Shown one piece after another: positions 1-9,122 of a DNA stretch of 52,647 bases (within the stretch, counting starts at the first letter, position 1; the number at the start of each line of letters is the position of its first letter). Position numbers and translations under genes: made by a program. The DNA lies in the NCBI GenBank assembly GCA_947089145.1, contig CAMUJH010000028.1:1-52647 (forward strand), read 5' to 3'. Below the pieces are notes generated by a model. That model had not been told where the DNA came from, searched no databases, and saw only the letters and a program-made list of their open reading frames with translations. Origin of the DNA: an uncultured Hungatella sp. (GTDB lineage Bacteria; Bacillota; Clostridia; Lachnospirales; Lachnospiraceae).

Positions 1-49
1 TCCCGCAGGATTTTAAGTCCTGTGCGTCTGCCAGTTCCGCCACTGCGGC
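1..49 (-). tRNA. tRNA-Leu (anticodon TAA), 3' part outside window
   Basis: On the minus strand the sequence starts GCCGCAGTGGCGGAACTGG, the usual 5' half of a bacterial class II tRNA-Leu with its D-arm. It continues into an anticodon loop reading ACTTAAAAT, which gives anticodon TAA. The window edge cuts the gene after the anticodon stem, so the long variable arm, T-arm and acceptor 3' strand are not visible. It lies 25 bp downstream of tRNA-Tyr on the same strand, suggesting one tRNA transcript. Confidence 0.93.
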
Positions 50-74
50 CTATCCATCATCCTCTGATGGAAAA

Positions 75-156
75 TGGATGGAGATGGATTCGAACCATCG
101 AAGCGCGTCGCAACAGATTTACAGTCTGCCCCCTTTGGCCACTCGGGAACCCATCC
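75..156 (-). tRNA. tRNA-Tyr (anticodon GTA)
   Basis: An 82-nt class II tRNA on the minus strand. The acceptor strand GGATGGG pairs with TCCATCC (one G-U pair) and the discriminator base is A. The anticodon loop reads CTGTAAA with anticodon GTA. A long variable arm follows, as expected for bacterial tRNA-Tyr, and the T-arm contains GGTTCGAATCC. The CCA end is not encoded (the genome continues TTTTC). Confidence 0.95.
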
Positions 157-205
157 ATATGACACTGACAAGCGATAACTATCTTATCACAGCTGCGTCA
201 AAAAA

Positions 206-2275
206 TCAAGTTTTTTTGTTGGAAACCAGCAAAATTGCGCTGTAAGGTTCCATAGTCAAAGCAGCCATTCCTTCCTCAACTCCGTAGACGCGAAAGCCTG
301 CGTCGTATCCTTCCATATTGGTAGCCACTACCTGGGTCAGGGTATCCTCATCTGAAATACCAAGCTCCCACACCGGCAGCTTTACTTCCCGCTCTCTGTC
401 ACTGTTGTTAATTGCCACTATGCACCGGTTGCTGCCTGAAAATCTGCCGTAACTGATAAACTGGTAATCCGCCGCCAGCTGTTTTAAAGATCCTTTTCTC
501 AAGGCAGGACACCATTTATGAAGGAAAATCATATACTTATGAAATTCAATCAGTTCCAGATCCTCCCTGCCCCACGGATACGTTCTGCGGTTATCCGGGT
601 CCGTCCACCCGCATACCCCTGCCTCGTCGCCATAGTACACGGTAGGGGCCCCTGGCCATGTCATCTGGATCACCACCGCCTCCCGAAAGATCCCTTTGTT
701 GATTCCCTGTTCCGCCGCTTCCGAACCTGCCGATCCGATTCGCCCCATAGTCCGGTTGGTTCTGGTAAGAAAACGGCTGTGATCGTGATTGGACAGCTCA
801 TTCATGGAAATCTGCACTGACTGAGTCTGCATCCTGCTCATATGGTAAAACATGGAGTGAAAAAACGCATCGCCGTTGCCGTACATATTCTCATTGTACT
901 CATCGCTGTGCTTCTCCATGCCTGTGAGAAACCAGGTTACCGGCTCCATAAATGCGTCATAATTCATAACGGTATCCCACTGATCACCATGAAGCCAGCT
1001 GCTGGGATCGCCGTAGTGTTCCGCCAAAATGACGGCGTCCGGGTTAGCCTCCTTTACCGCTTTGCGGAAGTCTCTCCAGAATTTATGGTTATATTCGCTG
1101 GTATGCCCCAAATCCGCAGCCACATCAAGGCGCCAGCCGTCCACGCTGAAGGGAGGAGAAACCCATTTTTTTGCTATATTAAGAACATACTCATACAGCT
1201 TTTCAGAATCCTCGTAATTCAGTTTGGGAAGCGTATCATGGCCCCACCATCCGTCATAGTGAGGGTTGTTTGGCCATGCGTTCTCGTCATGGAATTTAAA
1301 AAAAGAATGGTACGGGCTTTCTTTTGACACATAAGCCCCTGGCTCGTAGCAGTCGCTGTTCTTGTAAATCTGCTCTCTGTCCATCCATTTATTAAAAGAA
1401 CCGCAGTGATTAAACACGCCGTCCATGATCACCCGCATCCCTCTGCGGTGGACCTCCGCCACAAATCTGGCAAAAAACTCGTCGCTGGCTTTTAAATTCT
1501 CCGGATCTGCAGAGCGAAGGCGGTATTTGGATGCCCCCTCATTGCCGGACGCTTCAGGTTCTGTCACGCTGCCTCCGTCTTTTACAATGCATCCGTAGTG
1601 AGGATCAATGTGATCATAATCCTGAGTGTCATATTTATGATTGGACGGGGAGACAAACAGAGGGTTAAAATAGATCACTTCCACCCCAAGCCCTTTTATA
1701 TAATCCAGCTTATCCCAAACTCCCTGCAAATCACCGCCGTAGAAACACCCCACGTCCATAACAGACGGATTTTGATTCCAATCCTTAACCTGGTGCACCG
1801 GCCGGCCGATGTACACGTACTCGCAGTCAACCACGTCATTGGAGGTATCTCCATTGCAGAAACGGTCTACAAAAATCTGGTACATTACTGCGCCTTTGAC
1901 CCACTCCGGCGTATGGAATCCCGGCGTAATGCAGTAGTCAAAGCATTCCTGGGCTTCCGGACACACGCCCAGCCGGTTATAGTAACAGCACTCCTGTCCC
2001 TTCACTATCCGAAAATGATACTTTACCGGCCTGTCCGGCACTTCCATTTTATATTCATAATAGTCAAACATGCCGTCAGACTCTGTTTTTGTAAGCGCTG
2101 CCTCCTCTGGCATCCCCTCCTCCTGATAATATACATTATCTATATTATCTCTGGCACTCCTGAAACGCAGGGTAACAGCCTGTCCGGCATCCGGTTCCGC
2201 CGGAATGCGGTATTCTTCATTCTCATCAGCAAACAAAGCCTGTCTGTTAATAGCATCCTGATTTTCCAACTTCAT
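206..2275 (-). CDS. GH13 alpha-glycosidase (neopullulanase/maltogenic amylase-like)
   Basis: Glycoside hydrolase family 13 enzyme of about 690 residues, predicted to cut alpha-1,4 (perhaps also alpha-1,6) bonds in maltodextrins. An N-terminal beta-sandwich-like region precedes the barrel, which opens with GAVMYQIFVDRF. The catalytic set is visible: nucleophile Asp in GWRLDVAADLG, acid/base Glu in ILAEHYG, and transition-state Asp in ELSNHDHSR. There is no signal peptide, so it should act in the cytoplasm. The start is placed at the ATG with AGGAAGG about 12 nt upstream. An in-frame TTG 75 nt further upstream has no good ribosome site. A TATAAT hexamer lies at 2342-2347 but without a convincing -35. 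Exact specificity cannot be read from sequence; CBM34-type cyclomaltodextrinases are the nearest alternative. Confidence 0.88.
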   Translation of the reverse strand: MKLENQDAINRQALFADENEEYRIPAEPDAGQAVTLRFRSARDNIDNVYYQEEGMPEEAALTKTESDGMFDYYEYKMEVPDRPVKYHFRIVKGQECCYYNRLGVCPEAQECFDYCITPGFHTPEWVKGAVMYQIFVDRFCNGDTSNDVVDCEYVYIGRPVHQVKDWNQNPSVMDVGCFYGGDLQGVWDKLDYIKGLGVEVIYFNPLFVSPSNHKYDTQDYDHIDPHYGCIVKDGGSVTEPEASGNEGASKYRLRSADPENLKASDEFFARFVAEVHRRGMRVIMDGVFNHCGSFNKWMDREQIYKNSDCYEPGAYVSKESPYHSFFKFHDENAWPNNPHYDGWWGHDTLPKLNYEDSEKLYEYVLNIAKKWVSPPFSVDGWRLDVAADLGHTSEYNHKFWRDFRKAVKEANPDAVILAEHYGDPSSWLHGDQWDTVMNYDAFMEPVTWFLTGMEKHSDEYNENMYGNGDAFFHSMFYHMSRMQTQSVQISMNELSNHDHSRFLTRTNRTMGRIGSAGSEAAEQGINKGIFREAVVIQMTWPGAPTVYYGDEAGVCGWTDPDNRRTYPWGREDLELIEFHKYMIFLHKWCPALRKGSLKQLAADYQFISYGRFSGSNRCIVAINNSDREREVKLPVWELGISDEDTLTQVVATNMEGYDAGFRVYGVEEGMAALTMEPYSAILLVSNKKT

Positions 2276-2460
2276 AAAAGCTTTTTTCCTTCCTGAAAAC
2301 TGCAAAAACTGCTGCCCTTCTATTCTAAATGATTCCCGCCAATTATACAACCCAAAATTCTGCCAAATAATTTTATTTTCTATTGGGAACTTTCATAGAA
2401 ACCCCATGAAGCATTTCATACACTGTTTTACAAAACAGACCGCCATGTGACGGCAAAGTA

Positions 2461-2489
2461 AAAGAGCCAGCGGGGTAGCTGGCTCTTTT
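2461..2489 (-). terminator. Hairpin terminator downstream of ftsH
   Basis: The arms AAAGAGCCAGC and GCTGGCTCTTT are perfectly complementary around a 6-nt GGGGTA loop, with short A/T tracts on both sides. It lies between the ftsH stop and the GH13 gene, so it probably ends the long minus-strand sporulation/ftsH transcript. The U-tract is weak (CTTTTAC). Confidence 0.7.
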
Positions 2490-2596
2490 AGGAGAAGGTA
2501 TTTCGTTTCTTATGGGGTGTAGCAAAAACTATATAATGTATTGGGGGGTTACGTCTATTATAATACCATGGGATTTAAAATAATCCAAGAACCAGC

Positions 2597-2637
2597 ATGC
2601 ACAAACTTACCAAAAACCGTTCTATATTTTTGTGCAT
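2597..2637. other. Inverted repeat in the ftsH 3' region
   Basis: ATGCACAAA and TTTGTGCAT form a 9-bp stem with a 23-nt spacer, 12 bp after the ftsH stop. It may be a 3' processing or pausing hairpin. Otherwise nothing is seen in 2490-2648 between the terminator and ftsH. Confidence 0.4.
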
Positions 2638-2648
2638 ATTGTCTTTTT

Positions 2649-4454
2649 TCAAAACATCCGTTCGAATTCTTCCTGCCCAACCTTCTCTTTTTCCAGAAGT
2701 GCTTCCGTACATTTGTGAAGCACATACTCATGTTCGTGGATCATGGCTTTGGCCTTCACATAGCACTGGTCAATGATCTTCTTTACTTCCCTGTCTATCT
2801 CGGCTGCAACATCTTCCCCATAGCTTTTCGTATGGCCGATATCCCGCCCGATAAACACCTCGTCGCCTTCTGTCTCATAGTTGATCATGCCGATCTTCTC
2901 TGACATGCCATACTTTACCACCATGGATCTTGCCAGAGCAGTAGCCTGCTTAATGTCCTGGGAGGCCCCGGTGGTAATGTCATCCAGAATCAGCTCTTCA
3001 GCAATACGCCCGCCCAGAGACACCATAATCGTCTGCAGCATTTTGCCTTTGGTATTGAACATCTCGTCCTTTTCCGGAAGGGGCATGGTATATCCCGCCG
3101 CCCCGGTTCCCGTAGGAATAATGGATATGGTATGAACCGGCCCCACCTCCGGCAGCAGATGGAACAGAATCGCATGGCCTGCCTCATGGTATGCCGTAAT
3201 CCTTTTTTCTTTGTCAGAGATCACCCGGCTGCGTTTCTCGGTACCGATTCCCACCCGGATGAAAGATCGGTCAATATCGTTCTGGCGCACAAAATTCCGC
3301 CCCTCTCTGGCTGCAAGAATGGCGGACTCATTGAGAAGGCTCTCCAGGTCGGCTCCTGTAAATCCTGCGGTGGTCCTTGCCACCCGCTCCAGATCCACAT
3401 CATCCCCCAGCGGTTTATCCTGGGCATGAACCTTTAGAATCTCCTCACGGCCCCTGACATCAGGCCTGCCAACCGTAATCTTTCTGTCAAAGCGTCCCGG
3501 ACGCAAAATAGCAGGGTCCAAAATATCCACCCGGTTAGTTGCCGCCAGCACAATGATCCCCTCATTGACACCGAATCCGTCCATCTCCACCAGAAGCTGG
3601 TTCAGAGTCTGCTCTCTCTCGTCATGGCCGCCTCCCAGGCCGGTTCCCCTCTGCCTTGCCACAGCGTCAATCTCGTCAATAAATACAATACAGGGAGCGT
3701 TCTTTTTTGCTTCCTCAAACAGATCCCGGACTCTGGATGCGCCTACGCCCACAAACATCTCCACAAAGTCTGAGCCGGAGATGCTGAAGAAAGGAACTCC
3801 TGACTCCCCGGCCACTGCCTTGGCTAACAGAGTCTTGCCGGTTCCCGGAGGCCCCACCAGAAGGATGCCCTTGGGAATCCTTGCCCCCACATTTGTGTAC
3901 TTCTGCGGATTTCTCAAGAAATCCACCAGCTCCTCCAGATCTTCTTTCTCCTCCCGCAGTCCTGCCACTTTCTTAAAATTATATTTGCTGGCATCCCTGC
4001 TGAGTTTTGCCCGGCTCTTCCCGAAATTCATCATCCTGGCGTTGGCCCCTCCTCCGGAAGCTCTGGCATTCATCATCATGAATACCACCACCAGAACCAC
4101 GCCGGACAGTACAATAGGCACAATCATGGACAACACATAGCTTTCCTGGGGAACATTTCCCATAATGCAGGGAATCCCCTGCTCCATAAGGAACTTCTGC
4201 TCCTCCTTCACGTCAGCTACATAGACCACCCATTGCCTGCCGTCCTTCATGGCCAGGGCCAGTTCCCCTGTAGGAGTCTCTTTGTTGGGGCGGATAACCA
4301 CTGAGGCAACCTGCCCCTCCTGGGCAGCATGTATATAGTCCTGCTGGGTAATGCTTTCCTCCCCCATATTTCCCGTAATGCGGAATACCAGGACCATGAC
4401 GATCATCATTGCCAGCAAAAGCCCAAGTCCGCTTATTGATTGTCGCTGTCTCAA
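2649..4454 (-). CDS. ftsH: ATP-dependent zinc metalloprotease FtsH
   Basis: Membrane-anchored AAA+ protease that degrades misfolded and regulatory membrane proteins as a hexamer. Two membrane segments (about residues 9-26 and 106-128) flank a small extracytoplasmic domain. The AAA module follows, with Walker A GPPGTGKT (about 201-208) and Walker B IVFIDEID. The zinc site HEAGH is at about 423-427. Length of 601 aa is normal for clostridial FtsH. The start is a TTG with AGGAGG seven bases upstream; no ATG fits as well. It is the last gene of the tilS-hpt-ftsH run, 12 bp after hpt, the same order as in Bacillus subtilis. Confidence 0.97.
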   Translation of the reverse strand: MRQRQSISGLGLLLAMMIVMVLVFRITGNMGEESITQQDYIHAAQEGQVASVVIRPNKETPTGELALAMKDGRQWVVYVADVKEEQKFLMEQGIPCIMGNVPQESYVLSMIVPIVLSGVVLVVVFMMMNARASGGGANARMMNFGKSRAKLSRDASKYNFKKVAGLREEKEDLEELVDFLRNPQKYTNVGARIPKGILLVGPPGTGKTLLAKAVAGESGVPFFSISGSDFVEMFVGVGASRVRDLFEEAKKNAPCIVFIDEIDAVARQRGTGLGGGHDEREQTLNQLLVEMDGFGVNEGIIVLAATNRVDILDPAILRPGRFDRKITVGRPDVRGREEILKVHAQDKPLGDDVDLERVARTTAGFTGADLESLLNESAILAAREGRNFVRQNDIDRSFIRVGIGTEKRSRVISDKEKRITAYHEAGHAILFHLLPEVGPVHTISIIPTGTGAAGYTMPLPEKDEMFNTKGKMLQTIMVSLGGRIAEELILDDITTGASQDIKQATALARSMVVKYGMSEKIGMINYETEGDEVFIGRDIGHTKSYGEDVAAEIDREVKKIIDQCYVKAKAMIHEHEYVLHKCTEALLEKEKVGQEEFERMF

Positions 4455-4466
4455 CTAACTGCCTCC

Positions 4467-4991
4467 TTACTGTTCTACTACTCCAATATATGGAAGATTT
4501 CTGTATTTCTGGTCATAGTCCAGACCATATCCCACAACAAACTCATCCGGAATCGTAAAACATGTGTAATCTACCTTTACCTGCTTTTTCACTCTTCTCT
4601 CCGGTTTGTCAAGCAATGTGCAGAGACGGATATCTTTTGGCCCTCTCTTGGACAGAATTTCCATCAGATACGACAGAGTGCGGCCCGAGTCAATAATATC
4701 CTCCACAATCACCACATGCTTCCCCTCCAGAGGTTCGTCAAGGTCTTTGATGATCTTTACTACTCCGCTGGACTTTGTCCCTGCCCCGTAACTGGACACA
4801 GACATAAAGTCCAATGACACCGGAACCGTAAGCCGCTTTGCCAATTCACAGGTAAAGAATACTCCGCCTTTAAGAATGCAGATCAAATGCACCTCTTTCC
4901 CTTCGTAATCCTTGCTTATGAGGGCCGCAACTTCACTGATCTTTCTGTTCACATCCTCCTCTGAAATCAGGACACGAATCTTATCTTTCAT
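4467..4991 (-). CDS. hpt: Hypoxanthine phosphoribosyltransferase
   Basis: Purine salvage enzyme converting hypoxanthine/guanine and PRPP to IMP/GMP in the cytoplasm. The PRPP-binding loop VVIVEDIIDSGRTL is intact and the length (174 aa) is typical. The start is the second in-frame ATG (MKDKIRV), because GGAGGAGAA lies five bases before it; using the first ATG would place the ribosome site inside the gene. It overlaps the end of tilS by 11 nt, implying translational coupling, as in the conserved tilS-hpt-ftsH operon. Confidence 0.96.
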   Translation of the reverse strand: MKDKIRVLISEEDVNRKISEVAALISKDYEGKEVHLICILKGGVFFTCELAKRLTVPVSLDFMSVSSYGAGTKSSGVVKIIKDLDEPLEGKHVVIVEDIIDSGRTLSYLMEILSKRGPKDIRLCTLLDKPERRVKKQVKVDYTCFTIPDEFVVGYGLDYDQKYRNLPYIGVVEQ

Positions 4992-6369
4992 GTTCTTCTC
5001 CTCCATCTGCCTTCACTTGTAAAATTTGTTTTGTTTCCTCTGTTACTTTGTAAAATTCACTGATCCGGCAGCCTACGATCCACAGCACATGATGCCCCTC
5101 TGCAAGAAGCAGCATCTCATCCCTTTTTGCTCTGGGAATCTTCTCGTCTATCATAAATGCTTTTATTGTCTTTTTTTTACCGTCTTTCAGGGTAAAATAG
5201 TCGCCGGTCTGCCTGGTTCTCACAGATAACGTACCTTTTATTTTATCATAATCAAACCATTTCGTATACGTTTTTTCTGGAATTTTACGGTATTTTTCTC
5301 TGAAAACAGAGGCTGGAATGCATTCCATGGAAAAAGAACCGTTATTCAGAAGCGTGCCGGATGGCCTTATGTCCGTTCTCTCTCCCATCTCCAGCCACAC
5401 GGTGTCATATTCCCTGCAGGCCCTCACTCCATAAGGCAAATCAAAATACCTTCCAGTACCTTTTTCTGCCAGATCCAGCACCTGCTGCACATGGCTGGAA
5501 GAGATGTCCTTTCGCAAGCCGCAAAGCTTGCTTATCATTTCCATAACCACATACCCCTGTAAAATATCCGGCAGGCCTGCCACTGTTTTTGCCGCGATGC
5601 CCACCCGCCTGTATCCCCCATCTCGGACGTCCGTCCTTCCGTACTCCTGCCACAGCCTTGCAGATTCACATTCAAAATACGCTTCCGCCTGCCGCATCTT
5701 TTCCCCTGCTGCCACAATATGCGCCACTGCTTGGGAATTTACCTCTTCGCTGATCAGAGGAATCACCTTGTGGCGCAGCTTATTTCTTGTATACTCGGTA
5801 GAAACGTTAGTAGAATCCTGGCAGTAAGGAATTCCCCGCTCCTGCAGATAGGCTTCTATCTCTTTACGTCCGGCACACAAAAGGGGCCGGATAATATTCC
5901 CTCTCACTGGCGCCATTCCTCCCGCCCCTTTCAGGCCGCTGCCTCTGAAAAGATTGTGGAGAATGGTTTCCGCCTGGTCTTCCTGATGGTGGGCCACTGC
6001 AATCCGGGCTTTGTCACTCTGTCCTGCCGCTTCCATAAAAGCCTGGTAGCGGATTTCTCTTCCCGCCTCCTCAATGCTCAACCCCTGCCGCTTTGCATAT
6101 GCGGCGGCATCCCGGCAGACCACAAGACAGGGAACCTTCCACTTTTCCGAAAGTTCCCTGACAAACTGCGCGTCTCTGTCTGCTTCCTGCCCCCGAAGCC
6201 CATGGTGGACATGAACCGCCTGAATATCCAGTTCAAGCTGCCGGCCAATGGACACCAGAAGGTGGAGAAGGCAGACCGAATCCGCACCTCCCGATACTGC
6301 CGCAATCACCCTGCTTCCCCGCTCCAGCATGTTGTGTCTTCGAATATATGCCTCTACTTTTCTTTGCAT
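4981..6369 (-). CDS. tilS: tRNA(Ile)-lysidine synthase TilS
   Basis: Adds lysine to C34 of the CAU-anticodon tRNA-Ile so that it reads AUA; essential in most bacteria. The PP-loop ATPase motif AVSGGADS is near residue 20 after the chosen start. It is followed by the VHVHHGLRG segment, an insertion domain and the C-terminal tRNA-binding domain. Length is 462 aa, normal for the family. The chosen start MQRKVEAY is preceded by AGCAGGTG seven bases upstream. A longer in-frame extension reaching into spoIIE has no homology-like sequence and was rejected. It is followed with overlap by hpt. Confidence 0.95.
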   Translation of the reverse strand: MQRKVEAYIRRHNMLERGSRVIAAVSGGADSVCLLHLLVSIGRQLELDIQAVHVHHGLRGQEADRDAQFVRELSEKWKVPCLVVCRDAAAYAKRQGLSIEEAGREIRYQAFMEAAGQSDKARIAVAHHQEDQAETILHNLFRGSGLKGAGGMAPVRGNIIRPLLCAGRKEIEAYLQERGIPYCQDSTNVSTEYTRNKLRHKVIPLISEEVNSQAVAHIVAAGEKMRQAEAYFECESARLWQEYGRTDVRDGGYRRVGIAAKTVAGLPDILQGYVVMEMISKLCGLRKDISSSHVQQVLDLAEKGTGRYFDLPYGVRACREYDTVWLEMGERTDIRPSGTLLNNGSFSMECIPASVFREKYRKIPEKTYTKWFDYDKIKGTLSVRTRQTGDYFTLKDGKKKTIKAFMIDEKIPRAKRDEMLLLAEGHHVLWIVGCRISEFYKVTEETKQILQVKADGGEEHER

Positions 6370-6485
6370 ATTTATCACCTGCTTCTTTTGTCCGGAAGTG
6401 CCTCCCAATCCAGTTAAGCCGCTTCTGCTTTTTTCGCCTGGACTGCTAATGCGCCTTCCCAAAATTCCGTTCAATCCCTCACTCG

Positions 6486-7925
6486 CTATTTCCGCAAGGC
6501 GGTACTGGGTGCGCTCCGCCTCCATATTCCTGCCGCCAGGACAGTCATGTCATCCCTGTTCTCCTCAGAAAATGACATGGCAAATTCTAAAACCCGTTCC
6601 GCCAGCTCCTGTGGATTCCCGTTTTGGGCTCCCTCCAGATACTCCTTCATGATCTGCTCCTTATTTTCACCTGGCAAGGCTTCCAAAATGCCGTCGCTGA
6701 CCATAACAACCTGGCTTTCTTCCCACAATTTCCTGGACAGAAGAACCGGCTCCACCTGTTCCAGAACCCCTGCCGGGGTCTGGGCCGCCTCCAGCAGTTC
6801 CACCCCGTCTTCATCCAGGACGTAGGTAGCAACTGCGCCCAGCTTCATAACCTCCAGAACACCTGTATATAAATCAATACAGCACAAGTCCACCGTAGCC
6901 GGGTGCTGTTCCTCCCCGGCCAGAAGAAGCACCGTATTTACCATCTTCAAGGCAGCTCTTGCCGTATACCCTGCCTCCAAAAGCTGCTCTGCCAGCTCGA
7001 TAACCTTCTGACTTTCCTTTGCCGCTCTCTCCCCGCTTCCCATGCCGTCTGACAGGCTCATGATCACCTGTCCCGGCATATTCTGGGAAAAAGTGTAATT
7101 ATCCCCTGACACCGTTTCTCCGCTTTTGGCCGCCCTGGCAACGCCCCACATAACCCGGTACGCCCCTTCCTCAATAAACCGGACCGTGGCAAACTGGCGG
7201 TTTATTACTGACCTGCTGTCTTTGGCTGCAGCCCATCCCCGCTTTCCCACAGCCTGTCCTAAAAACTCCCCTGCGTCTTTGGCCATAATGCATCTGCCAT
7301 TGTTTGTGCGCACGGTAATATATGCCTCTCTGTGCTTATTATCATATTCCAGCATCAGCATATGATCAATTATCATATGATGCCGCAGAAAAGCCTTCCG
7401 CACATCCAGCTCTACCTCGGCCGTTACGTCCACCGCCTGCTCCATCTGCCTGGAAAACTCTTCCAGAATCACAGCCAGCTCCCGAAACTGGCTGATAACC
7501 GCATCCCTGCTTTCTAAAAAGCGGTTTTTCCAGGTCAGGTTCATGGTAGCCCGCCCCAGATTGCGGTTCAAATGCCCTACATAATCCTCCTGCCGTCCGC
7601 AGGTTTCACGAAACAGCCTGGGCATGTCCTCAAAGCTTACATTTCCCTTCTGCTCAAATGCCCTTAACAGATAGTACAGATAATAGCTGTCCTCTTTTTC
7701 ACTGTCTGAATACAGATTGCATTTGCTGCAGTCGCCGCACACCATTGCTCCGGCCATCTGAAGCGCCGCCAGCCCGTCTTCCCTGCTTAGGCCTCCCCCT
7801 ATGCTCTTTTCCCTGTCAAAGGCTCTTGCCAGTCCTTCCAGGGAATTTGCCATGTCACTTAGCTTCCTGGCTGTATATACATGGATTCCCGCCATATCCC
7901 CATGCGCCTTTTTCCGGTAAAACAC
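6486..7925 (-). CDS. spoIIE: SpoIIE-type PP2C phosphatase lacking the membrane domain
   Basis: Stage II sporulation phosphatase that dephosphorylates SpoIIAA to release sigma-F in the forespore. The C-terminal PP2C domain is clear, with the metal-site motifs MSLSDGMGSGERA, MVSDGILEAL and DDMTVLAAG. The N-terminal 230 or so residues correspond to the cytoplasmic regulatory region II. B. subtilis SpoIIE is about 830 aa with ten membrane spans; this one is 479 aa and starts straight at region II. The start is a GTG with AGGAGGG six bases upstream, and only 152 bp separate it from divIC, so no membrane domain can be encoded nearby. The order divIC-spoIIE-tilS-hpt-ftsH supports identity. A probable Spo0A-dependent promoter precedes it. 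Confidence 0.9.
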   Translation of the reverse strand: MFYRKKAHGDMAGIHVYTARKLSDMANSLEGLARAFDREKSIGGGLSREDGLAALQMAGAMVCGDCSKCNLYSDSEKEDSYYLYYLLRAFEQKGNVSFEDMPRLFRETCGRQEDYVGHLNRNLGRATMNLTWKNRFLESRDAVISQFRELAVILEEFSRQMEQAVDVTAEVELDVRKAFLRHHMIIDHMLMLEYDNKHREAYITVRTNNGRCIMAKDAGEFLGQAVGKRGWAAAKDSRSVINRQFATVRFIEEGAYRVMWGVARAAKSGETVSGDNYTFSQNMPGQVIMSLSDGMGSGERAAKESQKVIELAEQLLEAGYTARAALKMVNTVLLLAGEEQHPATVDLCCIDLYTGVLEVMKLGAVATYVLDEDGVELLEAAQTPAGVLEQVEPVLLSRKLWEESQVVMVSDGILEALPGENKEQIMKEYLEGAQNGNPQELAERVLEFAMSFSEENRDDMTVLAAGIWRRSAPSTALRK

Positions 7926-7986
7926 AAAAATCCCTCCTGACTTTACATACAGGCTCTCTGCTGCAATGCAGGAAACCCCCGTATGA

Positions 7987-8062
7987 ATTATACACAGTCA
8001 AAAGGGAAATATTTGTCAATTCCGGACTGCCTGTCCAAAAAATCTTTCGACAGATTTCGGCA
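7987..8062 (-). promoter_or_regulatory. Probable Spo0A-controlled spoIIE promoter
   Basis: On the minus strand, TTGACA (8014-8019) and TATAAT (7987-7992) are separated by 21 bp. Upstream are two exact matches to the Spo0A box TGNCGAA: TGTCGAA at 8046-8052 and TGCCGAA at 8056-8062, set 10 bp apart. B. subtilis spoIIE and spoIIG promoters are known for perfect hexamers with abnormally long 21-22 bp spacers activated by Spo0A. The match of spacing, boxes and downstream gene makes chance unlikely, although binding is inferred. Confidence 0.82.
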
Positions 8063-8077
8063 GCATCCGCTGCGCAT

Positions 8078-8401
8078 TCACTGTATCGGCTTAAGGAGAA
8101 TCTCATCCGGATTCACCAGCCCAAGTTTTTCCTTGGCTACCTTTTCAATATACTCTTTTGTCTGAACATAGATCCTCTGCTCCTCCAGTTCTTCGGCGCG
8201 CCTGCTTTCCTGCTCCAGCTGATAATTTAAGTTCTCTTCTTTGATCTGATATGCCAGATCCTTCTCCCTCAAGGTCTCCCCCCGGATATGCATCACCACT
8301 GCCATGCTCATTACCACAAATGTAATGCCTATCATAGCCATGCGGTTGCCCAGCCGTTCTTTTCTCTTTCTTACCGATCTTGATCGTCCTGGTTCTCTCA
8401 T
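8078..8401 (-). CDS. divIC: Septum formation initiator DivIC/FtsB family
   Basis: Small bitopic division protein that links the FtsL/FtsQ(DivIB) subcomplex to septal peptidoglycan synthesis. A basic N-terminus is followed by one membrane segment (about residues 22-38), then an extracytoplasmic coiled coil rich in Glu/Gln/Arg (about 40-85). It ends with the conserved KLGLVNPDEI motif. At 107 aa it has the usual size. It overlaps yabQ by four bases (ATGA), so the two are translationally coupled, and its position between yabQ and spoIIE matches Bacillus. Confidence 0.92.
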   Translation of the reverse strand: MREPGRSRSVRKRKERLGNRMAMIGITFVVMSMAVVMHIRGETLREKDLAYQIKEENLNYQLEQESRRAEELEEQRIYVQTKEYIEKVAKEKLGLVNPDEILLKPIQ

Positions 8402-8760
8402 TTCCTCTCCTGCCTGAATCGGTTCCGACGCTTCCTTCCTTTCATTTTAATCCATTCCACAATCTTTTGCAAGCGCTTTAACACTTTTCTGCTTATGGCA
8501 TACTCATACGCCGCCATTCCCAAGACAACGCCGCCGATGCAGAATCCCCGCAGATTGCCGTCATTTTGCTGGTATAAAAGAGAAAATGTCATAATTGCGC
8601 AGTAAAAGCCGCAGAGCAGATCCTCGGCGCCCACCACCCACATTTTGTGAGGACAAATGATACGGAAAAATCTGACACAGTCATATACCATCATAAGCCC
8701 TGCCCCGGTACAGATACTCATAAAAAGAAGCTGCGCTTCATAGCGAATACTGATGCTCAT
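8398..8760 (-). CDS. yabQ: Spore cortex biosynthesis protein YabQ
   Basis: Membrane protein needed for cortex formation in B. subtilis, where it localises to the outer forespore membrane. About 120 residues with several hydrophobic segments, beginning ISIRYEAQLLFMS and including the MMVYDCVRFFR motif typical of YabQ. A basic C-terminus follows. The start at MSISIRYEAQ is fixed by AGGAGGGAG just upstream. A longer in-frame extension into yabP is rejected. Ten bases separate it from yabP, and it overlaps divIC. Confidence 0.88.
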   Translation of the reverse strand: MSISIRYEAQLLFMSICTGAGLMMVYDCVRFFRIICPHKMWVVGAEDLLCGFYCAIMTFSLLYQQNDGNLRGFCIGGVVLGMAAYEYAISRKVLKRLQKIVEWIKMKGRKRRNRFRQERK

Positions 8761-8770
8761 GGCTCCCTCC

Positions 8771-9055
8771 TTACCGGAACAGACGGTTAAAAAGGGATTC
8801 TCCTGATTTCCGGTATGATTCATTGGACGAATATACCAGGCTGTCAATGGTCCCGTCCACGTCCACTTCGCCTTTTTCCAGAGTCAGACGGCTTACATGC
8901 AGGTCTTTCCCTTTCATTGTCAGAAGCCCCATATCCGTATCCAGTACCACCTGATTCTCATCAAAGGAAACCACGTCCCGAATCCCGCTGGCGCTTAAAG
9001 CAGAGCGGTTCTGCATCATCAGTCTGTGGGGCCTTGTGCCTGTCTTTTCCTCCAT
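8771..9055 (-). CDS. yabP: Sporulation protein YabP
   Basis: YabP/YqfC-family protein required for the spore cortex under sigma-E in B. subtilis. The 94-residue product contains the characteristic HRLMMQNRSALSASGIRDV opening, then a beta-rich core with VVLDTDMGLLTMKGKDLHV. The ATG start has GGGAGGT about eight bases upstream; a TTG one codon earlier is less likely. It is the first of the yabP-yabQ pair. The 67-bp gap to rqcP could hold its own promoter, but no confident sigma-E sequence was found. Confidence 0.9.
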   Translation of the reverse strand: MEEKTGTRPHRLMMQNRSALSASGIRDVVSFDENQVVLDTDMGLLTMKGKDLHVSRLTLEKGEVDVDGTIDSLVYSSNESYRKSGESLFNRLFR

Positions 9056-9122
9056 CAAAAAAGACCTCCCAACATACTTATATCCTTGGTTAAGTATATT
9101 AGGGGGTCCGACTGTTTATTCG

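Noticed and set aside
1598-2296. Plus-strand frame of 232 codons opposite the GH13 gene
   Set aside because: Shadow of the GH13 gene, which has an intact catalytic set; the antisense product has no familiar features.
2275-2350. N-terminal extension of the GH13 gene from a TTG codon
   Set aside because: No ribosome site at the TTG, while the ATG at 2275 has AGGAAGG upstream.
6370-6525. N-terminal extension of tilS
   Set aside because: The extra 52 codons overlap spoIIE and show no TilS-like sequence; the ATG at 6369 has a good ribosome site and yields the normal length.
9056-9122. Sigma-E promoter for yabP
   Set aside because: Some A/T-rich partial matches, but no pair of elements at the correct spacing could be defended.
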